Below are positions 10,021 to 21,987 of a stretch of 64,000 nucleotides of DNA, piece by piece. This DNA is from Cladorrhinum sp. PSN259. Taxonomy: Eukaryota > Ascomycota > Sordariomycetes > Sordariales > Podosporaceae. Under the pieces are notes generated by a model that did not search any database, was not told where the DNA came from, and was given only the letters and a program-made list of their open reading frames with translations. The DNA lies in contig MU867073.1 in NCBI GenBank assembly GCA_033725935.1, positions 434,001 to 498,000 of the forward strand, in the 5' to 3' direction. The position numbers and the translations under genes were made by a program. How positions within the stretch are numbered: position 1 is the first letter of the stretch; every line of letters begins with the position of its first letter.

Positions 10021-13000
10021 TTACTCCGTCGTATCCATAGGCTCGCCACCAGCCACAGCAGCGGCAACCTCAGCAACCTTTCCACTGGCCCTGGCCCTCC
10101 GCTCAGCCTTCCAAGCTTCAATCTTTTCCTTCAGCTCTGTAGCAGGAATAACATCATCGATAGTCATGGGCTGACGAGTGTACGGGTCCTTGGGATCGCT
10201 GAGCAAGTGCTGCATGATAGTACTCCGATCCACCGTGTGCTTGCTGGGTAAGATGACGGGATCGGACATCAAGATGCCCATGATGGGGTCTTCAAACTCT
10301 GGAGGCGCATCATCAAAGTCGAGCTCGGCACGATCCAGAATCTCTTTGGCGCTTTCGAACTTTTTGCCCAGCTCTTCCCACTTGCGCACATCCATCTCGT
10401 CCTTGAGGTGCCTGCTGCGGAGGATGTGAGCCGTCATCGCCATTATCGATGCCTTGTATGAGCGGCCGTCACCAGCAACGGCCTCAACGAAAGCAGGGCT
10501 CGATCCCAGGTTGAGATAAATGTCTGTAATCTCGGCAAGTAGCGTCTTGGGGTTGAAGGAATACTGATCCGCATTCTCAACCCTGAGGTTTTTGCTTTTT
10601 GGGCCGGTAAGAAGCTCCAGGTTGTAGTCCAACATACCAGCCAAGCGTTGGACGATCTCAGGCATGGTAAAGGCTTCACTAAGCGTAGCAGTAAAGAGCT
10701 TCATCATAGACACTGTTTCGTTGGCAAGCTGCATATACGACGTGGCTGTAGCCTCGGTTTGGCGGAGATCCTCCTCGATCTTGAGGCGCTCTTGTTCCGA
10801 GTGTGAAGGGTCCCGCAGTTTGTTCTGCAGTTCATGAATCTTGGGGAATTTACCGAGGCCTTCATCAAGAACATAAGTGGCATCATTCATCAACAAATTG
10901 ACAAAACGAACGAAGAAGGACCGGTTCGACCTATAGCCAAGTTAGTACGTACGAAAGGAACCGGGTACGGCATGAAAAGAGGAGATAAAAAAAAAATTTG
11001 TAAAAGCAATTTACCCACGACCAGGAGTACACAGACAAGTAGGTGTGAGCAAGGAGAAGGAGATGTGAAAAGGCGTAGCAAGAGCAAATAGTGCCTGAAC
11101 ATTACTCAAAGACATGGAATGGCGTAGTTCGGCAGGAAAAGGGCGAGCAGGGATACCAAAATTTCGAGAAGAACGTGTGGACTTACTTGCTGGACTGAAT
11201 CAACTGCTGTCTGTAAACATCGTTGGTCCAGACACACTTCACAACCTGAAAAATTTCGTATCGAATGTTGAATTTGTCGTAAAACTGGCTGTTCAGACCG
11301 GTGGATTCGCATTCAATGTAAAACTTCATGAGGGCGTGCAACAAGTACTTGTTGGAGAACGGTGTGCTGATAAGGAGATCGCCCAGAATACCCTGCTTAC
11401 GGTGGTATGCTGGCCAGGTCCCATGCGCGAGAAGTGTGACGAGAGACGACTTCAGATAAGGGTTCTTGACGTATTCCGAGGATTCCAGGAAGGTGATACA
11501 GAGCGCAATCATTTCGTCGCCCACTAGAAGGAGTTAGAGCCTGCCTATAGAAATAGACGATAAAGGTAGTAGAAAAGAGAGGAAAAAGAAACAAAAGAGC
11601 CAAGAAAACAAGAAAAGAAAATCTAAATCGAACATACCGGCTGAGAGAATGATGCTAGGTATATACCGGAAAACAAATTTGAAGTTGTCCACAATGTCCT
11701 GCAACGCATACTCTGGAAGGCAGCGGAAGGCTTCGGGTTGGTTTTCGGGAAGTGGGAGCTGAAGTTGTTTGTCCGGAGTATACTCAGTTTGACTGGCAAC
11801 CCTGAGCAGCCAAACAGTGACATAGCGCATAAATTGAAGGGATCGGCTCTGCATCTTGGGCTCCAGAAGGACACCTTCGATAGAATACTTCATGGACATG
11901 GCCTTATCCATGACTGCGTAATGGCGCTGCAAGGCCAAATCTAGCTGGGCCAGTTGCGCGGGCCGGTTGATTAGTTTTGGTCGTTCAGCCTCCATGATTC
12001 CCACGTTCTTCTCGTAATACTTGATATCTTTCTCCAGAGTCTTCATCTTGGAGTTTGTGGCCTCACTGCCATAGTGATGAGCTGCAAGTGTCAAGAAGAA
12101 GATTTCAGTGATGAAGTTATTTTCACCCTCAAGCGTATTAGCGTAGAATGCGTCTGACTGGGCTTGATCGGCGTTGAGCTTTGTCTCTTCCTTGATGTCA
12201 AGGCGAGGGCTCCTCCTGAAGTAGTCGATATCAATGCGACCGACCTTGGAGAATGTGCTGTCCATGAAGGGCTCACAGAGGGTATCCAGAATGACTGTCA
12301 CATTGATCATGAAGCCGTCGGATGAAACTTCCCTAGGGTCAACCTGGATGGCTCGTCGTTTTTGGTTTACGTTCATGATGTGCGCAAACCAATCAAGCAC
12401 CTTGTTCCTGGTTGGAGCACTAGCCCGCACAAATGCATTGATGATAGTCTTCAAGTCAGTTTGGTGGGCAGCAAGGGTCATCTGCAGCGCACTCTGGGAT
12501 GTTTGAATGCGGGCTTTGTCCATAGTCCTCGGGCCTGGGAAGTAGACAGCGTTGACCTCAGGCTGTAGGGGTGAGATGCGGAAGAAGGGGCCTAGAATGG
12601 TGTTCTTCTCGATTGCTGGCGCGGTTTGTTTGATATGGAACGACTCATGTTTGGCCAGCTCGTTCAAAAGAGGTGGGAATCTCGAGTACGTCAACATAGC
12701 CTGAACAACTGGTCAGTAATTGATGTAAACATCCATGGTCTTTCAGAAAACATACGTTGATATGTGGTTTGTAGTCATCATTCATACTCAACCCAGCAAG
12801 TTTCCGACTGATTTCGGCCATGGCATTTACGAACAGCTCGCCCACACTTTCGTCCTCTCCCAAGCGCGCCACAGCCTCCCCAAAGAACTCGAGATCTATG
12901 CCGTTGTCACTATCCACCTCCCTCAATAGATATGGAGCAAGAGGGTCAGATGGTGGTGAAACTGGGTCGCGACTTTCCAAGATAAAGAAGAACAGAAAAT

Positions 13001-13820
13001 GTTAGCAGCGACAGGGAACGGGATGCTCCGGCGAGCGGGCGAGCAAGACAACGTACCCAAAGAGCTCCGGCATAGTCAGCGCGAAGATGCAGTTGCTAAA
13101 GCACAGTCGCTTTGCCTCCTTCAGCAAGGCCTCCTTCTCTGGTGTCGGACTCCGGAGGGTCTTAGCCGTCCTGATGATACGTTTCCAGCATCCCAATAGA
13201 TAATCCAACAGTGGCCGGCTATGGGGAACTTCGGTCCCAGCTTCCATGATCGCCTCCTCCAGTCTCTCGGCTGACAGCTTCAGCGGTGCCACCTCCTCAG
13301 ACAACTCCTGGGAGAGGTTAGGCAGGAATGTCAACCTGTGTCCATGTGCATCCGTTGTCTTGGTCGCATCTATCGAGATGCGGAAAATTGAACTCAGAAC
13401 CCGGTCGGTATAATCCTCGAGCGATTCCTCGCGCATGGGCGTCTGCTTCCGCGGCGGTGCTATCGACGATGACCCATCAACATCCGAGGCCCTTCTCTTA
13501 GATCGTATTTCATCTGAAATTAGACTTCCGGACTTGCTGGTGCTGCTTGCGCTCTGTGGTGTTGCGGACTGCTGCTGTGCAGGTGAGATGCTGATTTTCG
13601 GCCGGTTCTCAACTGGGCTCGATGTGCTCTGTCCGGCGACGGGTGTGCTACTCGTCGGCGAGCTTGGGGCGGGCGTCGACGATTCTGAAGAGGGCCCTCC
13701 GAGCTTTGCAAGTCGTCGCCGGCGAATTTGCTCCATCGTCTCCTGGTCGGGCGCATCGGGCGTCGCGGCCGGGGCGACCGGGGCAACCGGCGGAGGCTGT
13801 TGCTGGTCGTTCGGGTCCAT
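10021..13820 (-). CDS. UFD2: Ubiquitin conjugation factor E4 (UFD2)
   Basis: Five exons: 13820-13057, 12972-12756, 12700-11638, 11523-11187 and 10930-10021, giving 1096 aa. Junctions keep phase and restore conserved text such as PELFG-RDPVSPP, SIILSA-VGDEM and SSK-SNRSFFVRFVNLLMNDATY. The N-terminal 130 residues are Pro/Ser-rich and disordered. The helical Ufd2 core follows. A C-terminal U-box (about 1004-1067) has EFEDPIMGILMSDPVILPS and DPYTRQPM. Ufd2 elongates short ubiquitin chains on substrates delivered with Cdc48 and so commits them to the proteasome. The U-box is a RING-like fold without zinc, so the absence of a Cys/His cluster is expected. The last intron (10931-11186) is 256 nt, long for this genome. 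The start context is AACATGGAC. Length is close to the usual 1000-1100 aa. Confidence 0.94.
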
Positions 13821-14654
13821 GTTCCCAGATCTCTAGTCTCAACAAGAGATTGAAGAAATTCTGGTTGAGTGAAGAAATTAAATTAAAAGACCCAGTGGTG
13901 TACCAAGGGCAAGGCTGGGAGATTTAGTTTTGAAAACAAAACTTAAATATTAGTAGCCGGCCTAGGGGTGGTGTTGCCTGAAGCTTGAAAGTAAATATGG
14001 CGGGGTTGCTGTTCCAAGTGAACGCGTGGGCATGGGGGTTCCCACGCTAGGAGCTGTAGCCTGGAGTACGGGCATTGGCGCTTCGAACCGCCTGGACGTA
14101 AGCTGCCATTTACCTGGACGGGGCAATGAACCCGCTGAGGCGTTGGAAGCTCACAGAAATTCGACCTTTGAGCCGGAAGAAGAGAGCTTAGTAATCTCCA
14201 CCCTAATCCGCGGTGTCGATGACTCCAGATAGCTTATCGATAAGCAGACTTTATGCATGGCACGGACGATGGAGGGTGCTCGAGATGTTTCGTCCAAGTA
14301 AACAAAGAGTAAAAGGGGCTTATCTGCCCTCGTCTGGTGAATAGATTTTATATAGTTGATGTCTACATGATACTGACACATATTTGACCTTGCAATAGAC
14401 CCAGCCCATCCGTACGTCTCTGTATACCCACAAAGATTTCCTAAATGAACGCCCTCCCTGCCCTGATTCCAGAACTCCAAGCAAAATGATATGATTAATT
14501 TTTCCAATAAAAGCAAAGTATAAAAAGATTCCCATGCGTTACTTCATGCAATATGCTATGTTTGACATGACACGCAATGCCGTTATCTCAATCATGACAC
14601 AACCCCCAATTAGTTCCCCTTGTCCATACAATCAATCCTTTTTTTGCTGTAGAA
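13821..14654. other. Intergenic, UFD2 promoter and 3' flank of the RING gene
   Basis: An 834-bp spacer on the 5' side of UFD2. I looked for tRNA or other RNA genes and found only a partial palindrome at 14086-14097 (GGCGCTTCGAACC). No supported gene. Confidence 0.55.
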
Positions 14655-16115
14655 TCACAGTCGCGGGGGGTTCATATCCCTACCATCGCTACTGCGACGA
14701 CCATGCCTAAAATACTGAGACCCAGGCTCATCCACCAAACCTCTCAGGGGCAGGTTGACGATTGGCAAGTCTCCCCGCTCTGGGAAATTCGGACGAGGGA
14801 AGTCTTGTCGAGAGCTCTCATTTGTTGAAGGCATATTTGCCGAGATGTTGACAGTGGAACCAGTGCGCTGCTGTAGTCGTTGCATGTTCATCAACCAAGT
14901 GGTGTGCATATTCAGCACCCCAACTTTGCTGGCGAGCTCAACAAGCTGGTTGTTGATAGGATAAAGCTGCTGGAGAATAAATGAAGACTGATAAGCGTCC
15001 AAATCCTGGAGCTGCTTGGTTAATTCTTCCATCCGCATCTCGAGGCGCTCGAAGCGAGCAAGCATGTAGCCTTCAGGGGAGGTGCTGGAGCGGATAGCCT
15101 CCAAATCCTCCACCCCAGCTCCTGTTCCACCGGTCATACTTGAAGTAGGCAGAAAGAATTCGCCATTTGTGCGGCGCGACCGACGATCATGGCGCTCATT
15201 TGCATGGTTCTCGAGGGCAGCGATCCGGTCGACAAGACTATCAATGAGCTTACGATCCTCAGCACGTTCTTTAACCAGACGGCCAATGAGCTCGTACGGG
15301 CAGTCCTGCTCGTGCTCAACGACCTTGAATCTCTTGTCCGAGACTTTGCAGCCAATGGGAAACCATTTGCAGTCCACTTCTGTCTCGGGACAATCTTCCT
15401 TGACATGCTTCTCCAATCGGTGATGAACAACGGCTGCTTCACACCATTCACATCTCGAAGTGGCACCAGTGCAGACGTAGTCGTAATGGTCACCAAGGTC
15501 CACCTCTGGAACACTCTCCCCACAATATTGGCATGGTTCTTCGCGGTGCATGCATTCGGTGGTAAGGTAGCGACGGCCTATGCGCTTGTCGCACCAAGAA
15601 CTAGGGCAAAGAACTTGAGTGTATTCGCAGCGATGCTCGTAGTGTCCTTCCAGATGCTCTCGGGAACAGATCTCATCGCATCCCTTGTTCGGACACTTGA
15701 CTTTTAGACGATCAAGTTGTTCTTTGATAATTAAGGGCGGTTGGTGAAAGTCATTAGTTTTGTTTATCGGTTTGCGATCAATTGGACAGGTCGGCTGGAT
15801 CTCGAGCGCTCGGTTGATGCAAGCAGCGCAGAAGGTGTGGCCGCAGGACGTGATGATGGGAGAATGGAAGGCCGTTCTGCATACTGGACACAACAGGGTC
15901 TCGTCAACATTGTCGGCGTAGTCCAAAACTTGGTAGTCCAGTGGGAGAATCACAGGGCCCCTATGTGATGGAGCAGTTTGTTGTTCCGTAGTTCTTGTTG
16001 TTCGCATCCCGGACGTAGAATCTGTTTGGCGGGGTTGATCTGGAGAGACAAAAGTTGAAAGATGGGTCTCGCCTTCGTCTGACAAGAGTTCGTCTGGGGT
16101 GTTTGGTGGAGGCAT
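14655..16115 (-). CDS. RING finger and TRAF-type zinc-finger protein, likely E3 ubiquitin ligase
   Basis: A single exon of 486 aa. A RING finger spans residues 76-113 with ligands C76, C79, C91, H93, C96, C99 and C110. The eighth position is D113 in CPID, the same C3HC3D variant seen in animal TRAF6. Three to four TRAF-type Cys/His fingers follow (about 140-260; for example KCPNKGCDEICSREHLEGH and CEYTQVLCP). A helical segment from about 270 to 430 probably forms a coiled coil for oligomerisation. There is no C-terminal MATH domain, so it is TRAF-like only in the first half. Such proteins are expected to recruit an E2 enzyme; no substrate can be inferred. It lies next to UFD2 on the same strand, but with a separate promoter. 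The start ATGCCTCC is the first in frame. Confidence 0.85.
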   Translation of the reverse strand: MPPPNTPDELLSDEGETHLSTFVSPDQPRQTDSTSGMRTTRTTEQQTAPSHRGPVILPLDYQVLDYADNVDETLLCPVCRTAFHSPIITSCGHTFCAACINRALEIQPTCPIDRKPINKTNDFHQPPLIIKEQLDRLKVKCPNKGCDEICSREHLEGHYEHRCEYTQVLCPSSWCDKRIGRRYLTTECMHREEPCQYCGESVPEVDLGDHYDYVCTGATSRCEWCEAAVVHHRLEKHVKEDCPETEVDCKWFPIGCKVSDKRFKVVEHEQDCPYELIGRLVKERAEDRKLIDSLVDRIAALENHANERHDRRSRRTNGEFFLPTSSMTGGTGAGVEDLEAIRSSTSPEGYMLARFERLEMRMEELTKQLQDLDAYQSSFILQQLYPINNQLVELASKVGVLNMHTTWLMNMQRLQQRTGSTVNISANMPSTNESSRQDFPRPNFPERGDLPIVNLPLRGLVDEPGSQYFRHGRRSSDGRDMNPPRL

Positions 16116-16941
16116 CGTGGGAGGATACGGAAAGGAGGCGATTATGGCCGGGTGTGATTATTTGTTGTTGTTCGATGGTTGCGGACCATGCTGTGGGCGA
16201 TGGCGGGGCTGCAAGAACAGACAAGATCGGAGACAAGACAGCGGTGAGAAGGAACAACGCCCATAAGAAGGAGACTTGCAGTTACTGGTCGCAAAACATG
16301 CCCGCAGCCAAACAGCCAAAGGCGCAAAAAGTAGTCCTTTGTGGATGAAGCAACTCGCGATCCGGGCGCGTCAATGAGCGGGATGTCAGACGCAGGTGCT
16401 TGGGCGTGGCAACGGGAGCGGGATGCAAGCAGCGGTGCTGCGGATGTTCGCGCTGGGCAAAGCCGAGGTCACCCACTCCCATCTCCCAGTGACTGACCCC
16501 ACTGATGAAGCTTGTCTTTTAGACTGCCGCTTTCACATCGAGCTTTCATCAACTTCAAGTTGGTAGTCACAGACAGAAGAATAAAAATGCATTATTACAT
16601 AGCTCTCGGGAATTGTGCATATCGAGAGTCACAAGACTGCTGCTGTCATCACCCCAACGGGATATCAGTGTTGCCGTCGCCATTGTTTGGGGCACAGGGC
16701 AACAGGACAAGCAATTAAAATTGTGGGTCTTTATCCGGGATGCAGCAGAACCTTGATGACTGACACATGCAACTATGTAGTGTATACACCATTCACCAAA
16801 ATCATCATCATCACCATTCATCATAACCATACCACATACGTATCAATCATTTCCCAACACCCAATTGCCTTCTAGCTTTTTTCTTACCCAAGGCACCTTC
16901 ATTCAAACCCAACCAATGTATGTACCCATTCCCCCAAGATG
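16116..16941. other. Intergenic, RING gene promoter and calpain 3' flank
   Basis: An 826-bp spacer. The half next to the RING gene is GC-rich and the half next to the calpain stop is AT-rich. No gene or RNA is recognised. Confidence 0.55.
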
Positions 16942-19799
16942 TTACATGGTAGCCCCGACAGCCTTGGAATCCAGGACCAAGCTGGCAGCCTCTTCCTCGC
17001 TCTTCGGCTTCGCAAGGTGAACCGAAACGTCTGGCTCCTTTGAGTACACGCGCAAGCCCACGACACACACAGCATTCCACGGGACTCGCCCTTCCTCAGC
17101 GTCCTCAGCAAGCTTCCTGGCCTCTTCCTCTTCCTCCTTCTTCTTTTCCTCCTCTTCGCTATTGTCCTCCTCCTCTGATTCCTCTTCCTCTTCTTCGGCA
17201 GCAGCTGGAGCATCATCCTTTTTCTCACCCTCCTCAGCCTTCTTCTCACCCTCCTCAGCCTTCTTCTCGCCATCTTCGGGCTTCTTCTCCTTGTCAGCAG
17301 CAGCAGGCGCAGCGCCAGTGGACAGTTCCTTCTTCTCCTCAGCTTTCTTAGTCTCCTCCTTGGGTTCCTCCTCCTTCTTCTCAACAGCATCCTCAAACTT
17401 CTCTTCTTCCTTTGTATCATCCTTGGAATCCTCGGTTTTCTTTTCCTCTTTCTTCTTGGCACTACCGTCCTCTTTCTTGTCGTCGGTCTTGACGTCGCCA
17501 GTTGTACTGACGGTAGTCTCACCGGCGCTAATTGTAACGGTCACCTCAGCCTGCTTCGCTGCTAACTTCTCCTTCAGCTTCTTGCGGCGGGCCTTTTCCT
17601 TGGCCTTTCGCTTCTTCTCGTCTGCCTTTTTCTTCTCTTCGGCCTTCTTCTTGAGAAGAATCTCGTCCTCGTCAGGAACACCGCCCTTGGCATGAGCTAA
17701 ATCGTACTGCATACCAATCTGGCGCAACTTTGCAGGGTTCCTGTCGGCCCACTTTTTTACGACGTCTTCTACCATGTCCTTACCGTCAAGACGCTCGGCC
17801 GTGATCTTGGGAAGGACCTCGTAGCGGCCGGGCTCGAGATCGAGCTCGCAGCTCACGGATCGGTTCTCCCAATCGTGGACCGGGCGGACGCGGCAGAGAT
17901 GCTCATCGGAGCCTTCGGCCTGGAGAAGGAAGTGCAAAGCGAAGACGTACTGGCCCTCAAATCCGACAAAGTAACGTTCATCGAGCTGAGACAAGACGAT
18001 AACCACGGTTCCCGCCTTCTTGACCTCGATGATGAACTTGGTATTAAGGTAGCCCACCACCCAGCCAACGTTCAGGCTTGTCCATTGCTGGACGACGGTC
18101 CACTTATCATCAAAGATGCGAGTGCGATGGATGAAAAGGAACGTCTCCAACATATCCTTGTACGACATCCAGAACACACCGTCATCTCCAAATCTGTGGT
18201 CCAGTTTCTTGAGCCTGCGAAAGCGATTAGTGACAATTCGAAAAGAAACAACGGTCATTGACAACTTACCAGTAAGGAGTCCACTCCCTGGACCCATCAG
18301 ACCAGGGTCCATTCCATTCTCCGATTCCGTTCCACGCTCTCTCACCCCATGGGTTCCTGATCTTCACCAAACGGACCTTGTTACCATCCTCATCAACTTC
18401 TTCAACAGCCTTCAAGATGGAATAGGCGTGACCGAGCGCCAAACCGCTCTTCTGAGAGTCCCAACCGGTGCCAATAGCCGAGAGGGCGAACACAAATTCT
18501 TCATTGTTCGCCAACTCCTTCCACAACTTGTCCTTCCTCAGCACCCTGTTGGAGGCCACCGTCGAGGTAACACCACCTGTCATGTCCTCGACGGCTTCTC
18601 CGGACCAACCTCCAGAAATCGCCTCGTAATCACCGTGGACCTTGGCGTAAGCCTTCTCCAGCAAAGGCAGCCAAGTCTCATTGGGGTCGTCACACTTTGC
18701 AAAATACAAAGCTTCCGAGCCGGTCTGGTGGCGCTTTCGCCACTCCCTCGCTCTCTTACCTGTGGAGTCATATGTGTCGCCTTGGTAGTCAAAGTCTTCG
18801 TGCTTGAGATACAAAGTATCGTCGACAACGGTGCTGATCCATTCACCGTCGCGGTAGAAGACAAAGCCGTATACCTAGTAATGCTTAATTAGCATGGTTC
18901 TTGACAGTGATGGAAATCTCAGTAACCCTTACCCCAATTTCCTCGTCACGAATCACACAAACTTTCTCCATCAGCTCCTTACGGTGAGCGATAGTAGCCA
19001 CGGCGGCGAGCCACCAGCAGTCACCGTTGCCGCCTTGCTTGATGTCGGAGGATGAATACCCGTCAACGGTCCATTTCGGGGACTCAAAGATCCAATCAAG
19101 CCGGTGCTTGGACCCTGGATTGTAATACTCCCCTGCTTTGACGCCGCCTTTGGTGAGCTTGGGGGCAGTCTTTGGCCGTGATGACTTAGGAGCCGGCCCT
19201 TGCTTAGGTATAGATGAGCCTCCACCCGAAGCGGAAGCAGAAGATGCGTTGCCCGCAGAACCATGAGCGCCAAAGATACCAGCGAACTGCGCCCAGAAGT
19301 CCTCGTTGACATAGTTTTTGACTACGCCGGGGTCGAGAGGGACAGTGCCATTGCTGCCGAGGACGTTCGCTTGTACAAGAGTGTCAAGGGAGTCCTTCAG
19401 CTGCCAGGCAGGGACAGAGCCAGAACCGGCATCCCCAGACTGGTACTCATATTCATCGCGAACCAGGCCGTTCAGGCAGTTGTTAGCCCAATCCCACTCA
19501 ATGTCGAAATCAGGGTCGGTGAATTTCTCATTGGTTCGGTTGCACTCGCGGATGATGCGCTTGACCTTTTCGCGGCACTCCTTGGCTGCAGCCTCATAGC
19601 TTTCGGCGGCGTTGCGAGTTGATGTGGCGCCGCCGGATTGACCAGCTGGGAGCAGAGTAGCATACAGGCTGCGGGGGAAGATCCTGGTGACCTTGCCGGG
19701 CTTCTTGGTGAAGTATCTATCCCAGAACTCGTGGACCAGTTCTTGGGGTGTCTTGGAGAAGTCCTTCTTCTTGCCAGTCGTGAGTGCTGGGGTAGACAT
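16942..19799 (-). CDS. Calpain-type cysteine protease with Glu/Lys-rich tail
   Basis: Three exons, 19799-18933, 18874-18270 and 18214-16942, code for 914 aa. Joins restore RDEEIG-VYGFVFYRDGEW and TPYW-LKKLDHRFGDDG, both calpain motifs. The catalytic triad is intact: Cys261 in GGNGDCWWLAA, His438 in GLALGHAYSI and Asn463 in IRNPWGE. A C2-like domain III follows (about 490-640). The rest is a low-complexity Lys/Glu/Ala region with several EEGEKKAEEGEKK-type repeats. A conserved-looking end carries VYSKEPDVSVHL. Calpains are cytosolic proteases that cut substrates at few sites. PalB/Rim13, the fungal calpain of pH signalling, has an N-terminal MIT domain that I do not see, so this is a different fungal calpain. 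Calcium-binding EF hands are absent. Start context ATCATGTCT. Confidence 0.9.
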
Positions 19800-21331
19800 G
19801 ATGGGCGGATATTTAGGTATATATGGAAGGGACTATAATAGGAAATCCAAAAAGGGGTATATAGGTAGGTAGGTGGCTAGTTATATTGAGGAGAGAGGAG
19901 AGGGAAGAGAGAGAAAGGAAACGGTGATGGAAAATCTCCCCCGATTTCAGCTCCAGCTGTGCCTGCCTTATATACCCAACTGCTCACCAGGTCAGGTAGG
20001 CTTCCCTCCCCTCCTTCTATACTACAATTAGGTCAGGTCGCACCTGGTGAGCCTATGAGGTACTTGGTCACTTTCTTACGCGGCGGCGGGGGGCCATCTT
20101 TTTCTGTCTCACTTGCATGCTGAGGAGGTCAATTGGGCACCGAGACCTGAGGAAACCGTTCTACAAATATGTCCCCATTGAGCTACAGCAGGCAAGTGGG
20201 GGGACGGGGCAGGGGCCGATTGGATGTACATAGATGGGAGGCTGAAGTTCACAAGTTTTCGATGGCGTGTGTGCGTGTGTCCTCTTTTCGTTGATCCATT
20301 GGATCCCACAATCTGCAACTGACTGCATGAAGGGAAAGAAAGTTGCATTAAGGTTTTAATCCTTCAGAAGCTGACAAAGATCCACTTGGCGGCTGACAGA
20401 ACATGGAGGTGGGAGGCTAAAAAACGTTCCATCCCGGCCGTAAAAAAGGCGCTGAGGGGGAAGTTGATAATACATAACAATTGACCCACAGTGGTTAGAG
20501 TGCCCAACAGATCATCAGTAATCGGTCCTGTCAGACAACAAAACCATCAATTTACGAAACCATAGCAAGATGACTGCAGATTTGAGTTACGATTCATCAA
20601 AAAAGGACGCCTTATTAGTTGGCAGGGTTACTCGAACCACTCTCACAACTCACTCATCCTGTCTCACGGCTGTCTGGATCTTTTTCCTTGTCGTCATCAG
20701 TAACTCCGTAACGACACTATGTAACTATAACCCCCCCCCCCTCTTACACAACGCCATCGACTATGTAAATCTACAAGCTATCCTACGGCGCAGTACATAT
20801 ATAAAAACAACCGGGGCCCAAATCCTACATGCCTAGATAATAGTATCAAGCGTTCCTAGTAAAGCCTTCCCCCGCCTTAAACTGCCAAATAGAGTGGTTA
20901 TCCCGCACATATACGTGGTATGGTGATGTGTGTACCTTGGTGCACCTCAGCTCACGTCAGCACCAATGTATTAGTGATGAGGCCAGGCAAGACAATTTAC
21001 CCAAGTTGACATGTTTGCACAGATTATGCTACCTCACCTGCCTAGATGATACACACGTAGCGGCACAATGCCTCTTGGATTTCTCGTAAGAGCATAAAAG
21101 CCAGACTGATATGATGGGATACCACGGGTGATCAGAAACCGCTTGTTGCACACTAACAATTTTGTCAGCGAGAAATTTTTTTTTGCACAAGCCATTCCTC
21201 ATCACGACTGTGGATACCAAGATACCTATTCTGCACCTCTACCTAATGAAAGAGGGGTTGGATGGAAGTTCTAGACTTAGACTACAGCACCCCCACCAGT
21301 AGGTACATACACTACACTACACTAGTATTTT

Positions 21332-21350
21332 GGGTGGGTGGGTAAGTGGG
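21332..21350 (+). repeat. G-quadruplex-type motif
   Basis: Four GGG runs separated by T, T and TAAGT form a canonical G-quadruplex pattern in non-coding DNA. Confidence 0.6.
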
Positions 21351-21600
21351 TGTGGTTGATGGTTGATGAGAATCTGACTGCATGCATCATGCACGGTGAA
21401 CAAAAAAGGGTGCAAGACCCGTAAAGGAAAAATGATTCGTCCATATCCCAGCCCTACGTGTGTGTGTGTGCCGATTTTGCCGTCGGGTTGAAGGGAGGAA
21501 TGGGGATTGGATAATAAAAAAACCACGAGAGTACATAGTAGAAAAGTCTGCGCGATAACAATTAGACTAACTTGCATCCTGACATCCATCTTTCCATAAC

Positions 21601-21629
21601 GGGAGGGGAGGGGAGGGGAGGGGAGGGGA
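21601..21629 (+). repeat. Pentanucleotide array, five AGGGG units
   Basis: Five head-to-tail AGGGG units. AGGGG/CCCCT is the stress response element (STRE) core bound by Msn2/4-type factors and by SEB-1 in Neurospora, so it could be regulatory. It lies about 1.8 kb upstream of the calpain start. A plain microsatellite is equally possible. Confidence 0.7.
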
Positions 21630-21987
21630 TGGTGTTCAGCCCTATGCATTTGCTGCGCCGCTGGAACCAGAAAGACTACCAGTTCAGAAAGTCATTCATT
21701 TGCGTGGTGCTTGGGGTGGGTTTGTTCTCGTCGGCTCTGTGTTGACCCCACGATTTTTTCTCTTGATGAGAATAGTGTATAGTTAGTAAATCGCACGTAA
21801 CGGTTGTGGCATATGTTTTTTATTCATGTGATCGAACCATAGCATAGCTGGCAAAGTTAACATAGTCGTCGTAAATAATGGCTCGCAATACAACACAAGA
21901 CCTCGTACCAATAGCATTGAAAGAACTCTGTGAAACCCATTATCAGTTTGTGTATGTATGCAACTACCACTCACCTTTACTGTCGTA

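Larger units (their letters stand above)
19800..21987. other. 2.2-kb intergenic, calpain promoter to HET-gene 3' end
   Basis: The longest spacer in the left half. It contains a C11 run at 20731-20741, ACTAC repeats near 21308-21322, a G-quadruplex motif at 21332-21350 and an AGGGG array at 21601-21629. Open frames (for example 20570-20836) have no recognisable family or codon bias. A small untranslated RNA cannot be excluded. Confidence 0.55.

Noticed and set aside
14060..14110. T-arm-like GGCG/CGCC stem around TTCGAA
   Set aside because: The stem is 4 bp with an 8-nt loop and no other arm can be built.
20460..20560. tRNA-like string GTGGTTAGAGTGCCC
   Set aside because: It resembles a D-arm only; no B-box, acceptor stem or terminator follows.
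20570..20836. 88-codon open frame in the calpain-HET spacer
   Set aside because: It crosses a C11 run and has no recognisable domain or codon preference.
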